Shown piece by piece: positions 23,132-34,000 of a DNA stretch of 64,000 nucleotides. Positions within the stretch are counted from its first letter, which is position 1, and every line of letters begins with the position of its first letter. This DNA is from Oryzias latipes. Its lineage: Eukaryota; Chordata; Actinopteri; Beloniformes; Adrianichthyidae. The notes under the pieces are model-generated. The model worked only from the letters and a program-made list of their open reading frames with translations. It made no database searches and had not been told where the DNA came from. The DNA lies in contig NC_019867.2 of NCBI RefSeq assembly GCF_002234675.1, positions 4,172,001-4,236,000 of the forward strand, in the 5' to 3' direction. The position numbers and the translations under genes were made by a program.

Positions 23132-23557
23132 AGCAATAACCCAGAGGACCTTTTTTTCTGCGTGAGTTTCCACTCCTCACATGTAGCTTCAGTGGAGTGG
23201 CTCATTTTAACCTCTCTGTCTTGCGTCCCTTTCAGGTTCCTCTCTGGCCGTTCGGAGGCTTTACGAGGAGTCAGCCGGCCGGCCTTTTTCAATTTTTTAA
23301 GGCTTAGGACAGAGCAGCCAGGAAATCGAAGGACCATCCACACTTTGAAGTGCCTTTCCTGTCCTGCATTCTGTGAAAACAGCAAACCAGATGTTGAGAG
23401 GTAGAAAGAGGGAAAAAGAGACTATTAGAAACAGACATTTATGGATTACATTTCTTTCTTTTTTAATCTGTGCTTTCCCCAAATCAAATTTTATCCATGT
23501 CAGCAGTTGAAGCATTTGTGGATAGTTTTTATTGTGTTGCATCTACACTTCATCCTC

Positions 23558-24208
23558 TTAAAGTCCCACTCCGATTATCTTTTGATTTATTATCAAAGCG
23601 TTCCCGGTGGACTTTAAATTATGATCATGATGTTTTTAGCCAAAATAAAAATAAAAAACTGTCGTTTTATGTGACAAAGTTTCTGTGGAGCAGCAGTAAA
23701 TAAATTGCCTCTGAGTTGTACGTGGAACTGCTGGAGCAACCCTTCCCCTCGCCATTCCTGAAAAATCTCTGTGGACATGCTCTCCTGCTAGCTTACAGCC
23801 CATCACACTCCCAACCTAACATTACAGGTGCAACAAAAATGGCGAGGAATATCATAGCTATCCAGACGTACAGTTTAGATCCAGATTCCAGCTCGGATGA
23901 GGGAAACAAAGACGTTTATGGATCTATTTGTCTGCAGGTGGATGCATCAGAATGGAGCGGAGCAGGGAGCTTGTGGCCCCGCCCAGCGTGTTTTCTCCTA
24001 TGTCACAAATAGATCTGTCTCGAATTACATTTTTATTTTTGTCTGCTTGTAATTTACAACGATTTCAATAAAGAAATGCTCAGTTTATTGCAATTTTGAG
24101 CCTTATTTTCTAAAGTTATATCCTCCATGATCAGAAAAATGCCACAAGAACATGTCAGAAAATCCAAAATGTGATTTTTTTTTTTTTTTTATCGGAGTGG
24201 GCCTTTAA
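23558..24208 (+). mobile_element. TTAAAGTCCCACTCCGAT-family transposon, copy 3 (both ends present)
   Basis: The most complete copy. It starts TTAAAGTCCCACTCCGAT and ends ATCGGAGTGGGCCTTTAA, an 18-bp terminal inverted repeat with one mismatch. The outermost TTAA could be a target duplication. An open frame inside contains QTYSLDPDSSSDEGNKD and a Trp-containing DASEW segment. It also carries an AATAAA near 24068. It sits about 430 bp after the stop of the acidic-protein gene, so it probably lies in that gene's 3' UTR. It encodes no recognisable transposase. Confidence 0.7.
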
Positions 24209-24528
24209 CGCATGTGAGGAACCGTAAGATCCATGACTGGGTTTGTGTTCTTGTAGAAGAGAGAAAAACTGTCTGTTTTTTACGATGTGTCTCAGACTCA
24301 CTGACCAGTCCGTTTTTCCCCCACAAACTTCCCTTATGTCGTCCCTCGTTCTGTCCTCCAACGTGAGGCTAAAACCGCCAGTTCCAACAGCTCAAAAGAT
24401 GTTTCTGTTTTCCACTTTCTCCTCCTGTAAGTCACTTTTTGTAAAAACACATGTTGACTGATGTGCGACAGCTTTGTGCTGTTGAGGGTGTGAGATAAGT
24501 GCTGCTGATGGGCTGCTCTGACTTTTGA

Positions 24529-24555
24529 AATAAAGCTGTAACTCGTCACAATAAA
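24529..24555 (+). terminator. candidate poly(A) signals of the acidic-protein gene
   Basis: Two AATAAA hexamers lie at 24529-24534 and 24550-24555, followed by T-rich sequence. They are about 1.4 kb after the stop codon. An alternative is the AATAAA at about 24068 inside the transposon, which would give a shorter 3' UTR. Confidence 0.45.
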
Positions 24556-24559
24556 GGTC

Positions 24560-25840
24560 TTTTACTCTCTTAATTTTATTTTAAGTGTGGCACAAGTCTG
24601 GAGACACGGAAAAAAACTTTAACATTATTATCTAGGCGTAATATTTATAGAAATTATATTTTAAAAAGTTAAAATATTCCAGGTTAAAGTTTTATTTTTT
24701 GACTGAAATCATATTTATTTAAAACTGTTATAGCAAGTCCAGGAAAATATCTGTTGCACAAACTAATTGATTTAATCTGAGTCTGAGGACTCAATCAGAC
24801 CTGGGTCAGTTCACTAAAAAAAACTCTAGGTGGCTCCACTTAGCCTGTAGAAGAAATAAAAGTAAAACTTTATTTTATCTCTTTTTTGGATAGATTTAAA
24901 AAGCAATGACAGCTGTACTGCTGTGTAAAAGCAAAATTGGAACTTAAATTGACTCACAAACAGGTTTTTTAGCTGACCTGACACCTCAGGTATGGACTTT
25001 GTGGGCGTGTCCCACCCTTCTGTTCATTTTGGTAAAGAAGATCAGCTTTGGCAAAGATCAGGGAGCTGGGTGACGTCCGTCGTTTTCACAAACATTATCT
25101 TTCAGTCTCCTTTGGTTTTGGCCTCATCATAAATCAGGAGGCCAATCTCACCAATGAGAGAAATCAGTAGATGTGAAGAAAAGATTAAACTTTCAGAAAG
25201 AAAAAGCTGAATGAATGAAATCAAAGTGCTTGAAGGACTTGCAACTATGGAGGGAAAAGGAAAAACCATCAAAATCCATGAAATAAGAAATTTTTTTTCT
25301 AAATAAATGTCAAAAGTATGATTTCTTCTTTGTTTAAAATGAACGATTAATTTATTCGTTAATAATAAATGCAATTTTTATAAAGATATTTCAATTGCAC
25401 AAACAATTTACAATCGTTTATTATGAAAATAAAATTGAATAAACAAGCCAGGAATTAATTTAATTTTTTTCACATTTATGTATCATCAAATAGCTGCATT
25501 ACTTTTTTTTAAAAGACAAACCTCACAACATTTTGTCAAAAGTTTGGCTCCTAACGCTGTTAGGCCTCACCGTAGTGTCAGACGTTGGATTTTATTTTGG
25601 TAAAACCACTGGTCACTTCCACCCTACTTCTGCCAAAGAGCTCATTTAGACCATAGGACACAGATGAGCTTGTATTGTTTTCCAACCTGTAGAAAAAAAA
25701 AAGAAAAAGTTGTGTTTTGTGTGTGTTCAGTCAGGCAGGACGCTGCACCCTTTGGGTTGAAGCTGTTGTAAATGTCTGCAGCTTATTGTCAGCTTTTCTA
25801 TCAATTATTGAGATGGGTGAAATGACGCCTTGTGTGGCTT
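24560..25840. other. intergenic, no gene seen
   Basis: AT-rich sequence between the tail of the acidic-protein gene and the palindrome. Only chance frames are present. Confidence 0.5.
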
Positions 25841-25961
25841 TTAACCCTTGTGCTATCTTGTGGGGTCCAGATGACCCCACTCCCAATGTTAACGTGCCTC
25901 GGAGGCACGTTAACATTGGGAGTGGGGTCATCTGGACCCCACAAGATAGCACAAGGGTTAA
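25841..25961. mobile_element. perfect palindromic MITE (TTAACCCTTGTGCTAT type)
   Basis: The two 60-bp arms, 25841-25900 and 25902-25961, are exact inverted copies around a single central G at 25901. The ends are TTAACCCTTG and CAAGGGTTAA. TTAA plus CCC-starting ends fit piggyBac-type elements, which duplicate TTAA on insertion; that assignment is inference. A longer, diverged relative is at 62574-62783. Confidence 0.85.
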
Positions 25962-27340
25962 GAAGCTTCGTGCAATGCAGTCTCATTTCAGACTGACTTT
26001 TCTTCACCAGTCCATGTTCTCCAAATCTACAGTCGTGACACTTATTTTTAAAATGAGGATTTTGTCTTAAATTGTCACCTCAAGCAGATTCCATATTCTA
26101 TTGCAAAAGCGGTGTAAAGAGAATCCACTAAATAGAAATGCGCTGGAATAAACTAATGAGTATTGCTCACGTTGACAGAACCACATTCTGATGTTAAATT
26201 TGGTAACAAACTCACAGCTGCAGTCAAAACTGGGCTGATTCCATCAAATGATGACAGGAAACAGTCAAAACTCAGATCAAAAGAATTTTTTAATATCTTT
26301 TTGCATCAAAATGTACATTCATATTAATATGATTTTAACTTAGTAAACACTATTGAGTGGTTTCTTTTTGTCATCATTCCACTTCAGCTTGTAACTCTGG
26401 TTTTCTGGCCCCCGGAGCTGGAATTTGTCAAAGAAATAACTTCATCTTTGTCTCAAAATGAAAAAAAACAACAACAAAAAAAAACATTAAGACAGAACCA
26501 AACCATACAGACACAAAGCAGTGAGAGACGCTGGAGAAAAGACATTCACACAGTCCAGGCTGCAGCTGGATGTCCAAACCTCAGAGGCTGAACCAAGAAG
26601 CCACTTGTTGGAGCTTTTCTCATATTTACAATAAACCGATGATCCCAAAACCAGGAACCACCACATGAAATCACCATGTTCTACGTCGTGGAGGAGAAAG
26701 TCTGTCTCGGCGTGCCGCGGAGGTGGGTGGGGCTTAAAGATTAGAGCTTAGAGTGGGGCCTTTGAGAGCGCCGATGAGCTGCACCTGCAGGCGAGTCGAG
26801 AAGGTTTCTGCTACAGTAAAAAGAGCACTTCAGTAAGAGCCGACGCCCTTTTGCACTACCCTGGTTTGGAATGGAGTCCATCCACCCCGCTCTTCTCAGA
26901 CGCCCCCCGTCAAAGAGCGTGCCATCAGCTACACATCATCGTAGCCGCTGTTGTCATCAAAAGGGCACTTCAAGAACAACAGACTGGCCGGCCTGGATCC
27001 ACAGACACAAAGACGGAACGGAGGTTTGTGTTTTTTTCTCAGTCTCATAGGAACTTGTGCAGCAGTGACTCTGAAGGTAGTAGCAGCAACATTAGTGTCA
27101 GCAGGACCCCAACCAAGCAGTGACCCAAAGAAATGCAGCAGCAGCACTTTGAAACAGTTTCACAATGTCTTTTTTTTTTCAGTGTTTGCCATTCATTTGC
27201 TGTGGTTGGAATGTAAAAAACAAAAACAAAAAAAGGTTTTGAATGATTTTCAAACCTTCCCTTTTGGAGGATTTTTGGAAACCTTCATGGCAGCTGTTGG
27301 TGCTTCATCAGTGAGCTACAGAAATACAGGCTGCTTTTTT
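25962..27340. other. intergenic to gak 3' flank, no gene seen
   Basis: No convincing exon on either strand. Part of the 26.5-27.4 kb stretch may be gak 3' UTR if the poly(A) signal at 27371-27376 is not the one used. Confidence 0.4.
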
Positions 27341-27370
27341 GCAAAGATAAAGATGGGATCATCTCTTTGT

Positions 27371-27376
27371 TTTATT
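27371..27376 (-). terminator. gak: candidate gak poly(A) signal
   Basis: AATAAA on the minus strand lies about 320 nt after the gak stop. It is the only clear hexamer in the first 1.4 kb downstream, giving a short 3' UTR. Confidence 0.4.
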
Positions 27377-27695
27377 TTCTTCCATGTTCTCTTCTCGGTG
27401 TGATTGTCAACCGTTCTACTCTCCACTCGGGCAGTTGGGGAGTTTGCAAAGAGGTTGATGACAATATTTTGCTGCTGTCAAACGTGAGGCAGGAAGTTTG
27501 TTTTTTTTACTGATGGTTGCAGAAACAATGGAAGCTAAACGAGGAGGAGGGAATGGCAGAGAAGACGCCTCTCAGAGGCTCTGAGGCCCAATGTGGGCTT
27601 AGTCCTGTCCAGCCGGCTGCAGTTCGACTCTTGCTTGGTTAGACCAAATCCAGTCCAGCATGGTCTGGGTTTGTGTTGAGGACCGGGCCGGGGGT

Positions 27696-28067
27696 TCAGA
27701 AGAGTGCTTTGGAGCCCTGGTTCTCAAACTCCGACCAGGCGTCGTTCAATTCCATGAAGATCATCTTGGCGTAGTGCTCGTAAGGCTTCCCCGTCGCCTG
27801 CGCAGACACACAGGGGAGATTCTGAGCAAACGCAGACATCGAATCCATCCCAACAACAGCGGGCCGCTCCAGGCGGTTAGGAAACACTACCTTATCTGGG
27901 TGGACCACCAGCGCCGCCTTCCTGTAACACTTCTTGACCTGATCCGGGGTCACGAGGTCGGCCATGCCCACAGGCCTCCAGCGAGTTTCCCCCTCCCACA
28001 GCACCGTGTGAAGCGTCGACAGCAGCGCCCGAATGTTTCGCTCTTTCCCCTCAATCCAGTCCAGAAT
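27696..28067 (-). other. gak: gak exons 28-29: J domain
   Basis: Residues 1205-1296. It contains [20 protein letters not shown], then the helix II/loop sequence [15 protein letters not shown]. The HPD tripeptide (about 1260-1262) is the element that stimulates the Hsc70 ATPase. The exon junction falls right after HPDK. The protein ends with [16 protein letters not shown] and TGA. Confidence 0.93.
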
Positions 28068-31000
28068 CTACGAGAAGAAAAACATTTGGACAGATTTGCG
28101 AAAAAGATAAAACTTCTGTTCAAGTTGAATTTGTCCAGCAATTGTTTTTCATGGCGTTTACTTTGCACACCTGTAGTTTGAGGGGATCCATGTCTTTTGT
28201 CAGCTCCTGTCTCCTCATTTCAGCGATGGTCTTTGGTCCCCTCTTATCAGGCTTGAAAGCAAAGCCTTGGTTGGACACCAGGTCTTCAAAATCGCTGGCT
28301 TTCACCTTTGGTTTGGGGCCTGCATCAAAAAGAAAAGCAAAAGCGTAATGCAGCGAGGAAGCACTCAGAAGTCTCCGAAGTGGAGATCGGCTCCTCTTAC
28401 CGAACCCAGGCCCTCGGACCCCCCTCTCCTCTCTTCCACCAATGACGCTTGGGAAGTTCAGGTTGTAATTGGGTTTGGTGGGCTGTGTGGCAGCAGGCGG
28501 AGCGGCTCCTCGCGGTGCTGATCCAGACGCAGACATCCAGGATTTATTCTGTGCTGAAATGGGTTTGTCAGACTGCCAGGGTTGAGTCTGAGGCTTTGAG
28601 GAAGGCTTTGTGCTAAAGGAAGGCCTGGAAAAGTGACCACTGGAAGAACCTGAAACACAAAGACAGGACCATGAATGCTAAATTCATATTCAGAAAATGT
28701 TTTATTAGATCATTTCTGAACTCTGACACATTCATACCTGGCAAATTGGAGCTCAGATTTCCAAGGTCGGCGAACGGATCAAAAGTCTGAGATTTGGCTT
28801 TTGACATAGACGACATACCAGAAGCTGCAAAGCAGAAAGACGGAAATGTTATGGAGTGAAGAAATCGGCCATTCACCAAGGCCTTCAGGAGGTTTTCACC
28901 CACCTGTGTTGGTAAAAGTAGGTTTGTTAGCGGCGGTGCTCTTTCCAGCGGTGCCGCCAGCCGTCCAGCTGTCCCACCCCCCGAGCAGGTCCGGCTGGCT
29001 GGCTGATGAGGTCATCTTAGGAACGTCTTTCACAACCTTATCCGCTAAAACAGACAAAGGGATCAGGCATTAGCATTTTTCTGTGCGTACGTCGACCGGG
29101 ACAATCGTCGCCGGTGTGGGTAGTAAAAAAACCGAGAAGGATGAGCATAAAAATGAGAGATTCACTGAGGTTAAAAAGGCTGCTGTTGGAAGCAGGGGTT
29201 GGATTGCTGGGAGCCGAGCTGAACCCGCTGGTCGCTGAACTGTCGGAGCCCAACAGGTCTCCAAACAGGTCCGTTCCCGAAGTCTGCCGTGACGAACTGA
29301 CGCTAGAGCCGACGCCAGAGCCGGAGCCCATCCCGAACGGGTCAAAAAGGTCGCCCACAGCTGCAGCAAAGAACAGACGTATTACAAATAGCATCAAAGG
29401 TGAAAGAGACGTGTGAGCTATTACAAAAGGGCGTCAACAAAAAAGTGAATATGTACGTTTTGAGTCTGAAGTGGCTTCACTCGCTGGCCCGCTGAAGAAC
29501 AAATCCTCCTGTACTGCACCCGTCTGACCTGCAGGAGGTGCAAACAGGTCGTTCAGAAGATCGCTGTTGCTGGAAGCAGCTTTCATTCCTCCCTGCTCTG
29601 CAGGAGGAGGAGCAGACGAGGAGGTTAACGACGCAGAGGGAGGTTCAGCGTCGGAGTTTAACCCTAGGAGGTCAGCGGTGTCACCGGCAGGAGGTTCCTG
29701 TGCGGTCTGGGGGAGAGGCAAACAACAACAAAAAACACAGAAGTTATGTTTTGGTTCGCCTTTAAAAGTCTTACAAGGGGATCGCAACATAAAATATAAA
29801 AGTCACCTGGAAGTCGGCATCGAATAGGTGTTCGCTTTGGTCACGTGACAGGGGCTCAGCACTTGGGGCAGAGTAGGAGTACGACTCCTCGTCTGACTGG
29901 TCACTCATGTCCTCCTGGGTGTTCAGGGACCCTCTTCTTTGGTCGTCTGGGGCATCCTGAGTGCCGCGGGAATCTGCAAATCCAGATGGTTATTTTCTGT
30001 ATTCAGATTGACACATTTGGTTTGCTTAAAGTGAACCGGAGGTCGTTTTCCCCGATTCGACAAGAAACAGGATGTCGAACCTTCAAAGAATTTGATGCTT
30101 TGTTTAGGAACGGCACAAAGTACGGGTCAGTGTTTCGTGGATTCGATAAAAAGAACCCTCAGACCTTACCCTCCCAGTCCAGCGTTTGGAAGAAGTTGGC
30201 GGGATTGCCGTCGCCGCTGACGGGAGATTCCGGTTCTGTTGTGCTGGCATCGTCTGGAGTCTGAGCTGGCTGTGGGGACTCGGAGTCATAAGAAGCAGAG
30301 GAGCCCGGCTGCCGTGGAAGCTCCGGTTTTCCTGCAGTGATCAAGGAGGAATGTTTGGTTTGAAGGAAAATTTAAAACAAAATAAAGGACAGAAAAGGCA
30401 CCGACCAAATTTGCTCAGTATTTCCTGCTGCTCATCCCGAGATGAGAAGAGGATTTTTGGGTTAAGGCCCTTGGTTTGCACGCCCTCCCATGGTGGCGTC
30501 TTGGTGCTGGGTCGGTCTCTGGGCTCCACGTCAATGTCTAGGTGGACTTGGAACAAGTCTGGGTACTTCTCCTGAATGTCACAGGCGTCCAAGTCATACC
30601 TGAGAGGAGAACGCACGGAAAAGAGGACCCGATTATTTTTACAATCCTTCTTTCTCACTGCGCCTTTGAGCAAGAACTATGTCCCCGCCACATACTCAAA
30701 AACTCATCAAAATTTGTAAATACCTAGTGCCCAGAGAAAAGGAATTTTGGCATCGTGAATGACATCTAGAAACATTTTTAAATGACTATGGGATGGCCAA
30801 AGGACCTGCAACTTGGCAGCCATGTTGTGGCATACAAGAGATACAGCCATAACAGAAGTTGTGATGACCTTTGACCTCGAAGGGAGGCTGCCTAGAATCT
30901 TCCAAAAACATCACCTTCGACAAATTTAAACTCCTCCTATGGGATTTCTGCCCATCTCCTCCTAACACCTCGAGCATCATTTGGGGGAAAAAAACGTTGC

Positions 31001-34000
31001 CTATAGAAGGTGTTGATTTTTAACCACGTTAACGTGGCTAGCTTGAAAAAGTGGCGTTCCCATGTTGTTTGCAAATTTTGACTGGAATAACGTGAAGGCC
31101 ATACAATGCCGCTCATAGCTGACATTTGAAATAAAACAGTTTTTTTTTTTAGAATCAAGGCTTTAGCACATACTTAGCAAACTTGACGGTGGTTGCGTTT
31201 CTTGGAACAAATCCTGTGTGAAACTGGATCTGAAACATTTTCATGGATGCCATCTGAAACGGAAAAGTTGGAGATTTAAAAATGTATATATTTTTTTATC
31301 CCGAAGACTGAATCGGACGAGTCTAAACTAGATGATTCCAAACGTCCATAAGCCGAACGTCTTTCCACCTTCGCCTGTAGACGTCCTCCCAGTGTTGATC
31401 TGGCATGATAAATCACGACCAGCACGTCTCCCTGAACTGTAACGTTGAGGGGGATCTCTGCTTTCCCGTCTTCCATCTTAAAGTCCCTGCAGGGGAAGAA
31501 CACAGAAGCGATATTATGTCTTAAATAAACACAACGGGAGGCTCAACGGCCCTCTGAAGCGAGACGCAGACGTACTTCATCCTGTCGTACTCCTGCGATG
31601 TGCTGAGGACCCGCTCGTCTCCGACGTAGACCTCACAGAACGGCCTGCACCCGTTGCGCTGCTTGTTGAACAGCGGCACGGGCGTCATGACGATGGAGTG
31701 AATAGTGACCGGCTTGCTGTGGGGGACGATGGGCTCCTCAGCCATCATGTCGCACATATACTCAATGTACCTGATGGGAACAAGCAAAGTGTGTGTCAAA
31801 GTGTGTGTCAAAGCAAACCTGCAGCCCCGCTGTCCGTTCGTACCTCTTGTGTGAAGGTGCTATGCCAGGTGGGCAGCGTTTCATTGAGAACATGTAGACC
31901 GCCGCTTCGGCCGTGGTAAAAAGGCGGCAGAAACACAGGAAGGAGCAAACCGCCACGGCCGATGCGGCTCTGCCATCCTGCAGAAGGAAAAGAAGAAGAT
32001 TGTGCTTCACGTTTTGGCCTCGACATCTGCAGATAAATTCATAATTATGTTCATGGAGTTATGCGTCTGTGTGGGTGGAGACACTGCAAGACGTCCTGAA
32101 GGTTAAATGGAGGTTAGCTTCTGGTTAAACTCTGAAAAGGTAACACTTTGTCACTCTGATGATTGAATTGTTTGGTGACAACAGCCAGAAATGATGGTTT
32201 TCAACTAAATGACTAAACGTAAAGACGATCTTTAAACTCAAGGCAAGGCAAGTTTATTTGTATAGCACAATTCGTACACAAAGTAATTCAAGGTGCTTCA
32301 CAAAACAGAAAAATGCATTAAAATCACAATACATCATAGAAATAATCAACGTAAAATTGACTTTAAAAGAAAAGAAAAATATTGAAAATTGATTTAAAAA
32401 TAAAGGAAGGAAAGGAAAGAAAAGTGCAGATAGGACTTTTCAGTCATATACACGGCTAAACAGAAATGTTTTAAGTCTAGATTTGAACATGAACACAGAA
32501 TAGGCCTGTCTTACGACTTCAGGGAGGCTGTTCCAGATTTTAGCTGCAGAATATTGAAACGCTGATTCCCCTTGTTTAGTTCTGACTCTGGGAATCAACA
32601 GGAGGCCGGCCCCTGAGGTCCTCAGAGTACGAGATGGTTCATATGGCACTAACATGTCAGAGATGTACTTTGGTGCTCGGCCACGGAGAGACTTGTACAC
32701 AAGCAGAGCTGCTTTGAAGTCTATTCTTTGAGGTACAGGGAGCCAGTGCAGAGACCTGAGCACAGGACTAATGTGATCATACTTCCTGGTTCTGGTCAGG
32801 ACTCGAGCAGCAGCATTCTGGATGTACTGAAGCTGTTTTACGGCTCGTTTGGAGAGGCCGGTGAGCAGGTTGTTACAGTAGTCTAACCTACTGGAGACAA
32901 ATGCATCAATAAGTATCTCCAGGTCTGGCTTTGACACTATGTTTTTGATTTTGGCAATGTTTTTCAGATGATAAAATGCCGCTGATGTTACTGACTTGAT
33001 ATGGCTGTTAAAGTTCAGGTCAGAGTCCATGATTACCTCTAGATTTCTGACTTGATTTGAGGGTTTAAGAGACAGAGAATGAAGGTAGCTGCTGACACTT
33101 TCTCTTTGTTTCTGTGGGCCAAAAATAATAACTTCGGTCTTGTTTGAGTTTAGCTGGAGAAAGTTGTTCTGCATCCACGCGCTGATCTGTTGGAGGCAGT
33201 GGTTGAGTGAATCCACTGGCCCATATTCACCTGTTGTCAGTGACACATAGATCTGAGTATCATCTGCATAGTTGTGATAAGATATGTTATTACTGCGTAT
33301 TAACTGCCCTAGTGGCAGCATGTAGAGGTTGAACAGAAGGGGTCCCAGGATCGATCCCTGGGGCACACCACAAGTCAAGGCCATGTAGTCTGAGACACAA
33401 CTCCCAATTTCAACAAAGTATTTCCTGTCTTCCAGATAAGACTTGAGCCAACTTAGGGCAGATCCAGAGATGCCAACCCAGTCTTGGAGTCTGTGCAAAA
33501 GGATCCCATGATCAACAGTATCAAAGGCAGCACTCAGGTCTAGCAGGATTAAGACAGTGACTTTGCCATCATCAGTGTTCAGGCGGATGTCGTTGGTTAC
33601 CTTGATAAGAGCAACTCTACATGCTCACATGTCATTGAGCTTCTCAACAAGCAACTCATTCTGATTTATTTTCGCTGCTCGACATTTGTCAAAAAGTGTT
33701 ACAGAAACCGTGTGGGAGGAGCTACCTATAGCTGCCTATAAATGCACTGCTGCTAGAGATTCATGCAACGCCGATGCTTTACGCATACTGCAGGACTTTT
33801 GATCACGTCTCCACATTGAAGTAATATTGAAAAAGCACACGAATCATGTTGGGTGTGAACGAGGCAAAGAACTGGTGCAGAAATGTTCTCCTCATTCTGC
33901 AGCTGTAAACTCAGGATTTCTCTTCTGTCTGGACATAAATGCTCAGCGACTCTGACGCCGCCCCTTGCTCGCTGCCGGCGGCACACGCGGGTATGCCAGT

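Noticed and set aside
23716-24012. 98-codon frame as an independent gene
   Set aside because: It lies wholly inside a transposon copy with terminal inverted repeats, and related frames occur in the other copies.
25841-25961. Rho-independent-type terminator or microRNA precursor
   Set aside because: Perfect 60-bp arms, TTAA ends and a diverged second copy with the same termini fit a MITE better.
28142-28521. Plus-strand open frames across gak exons 26-27
   Set aside because: They are antisense shadows of well-supported gak exons.
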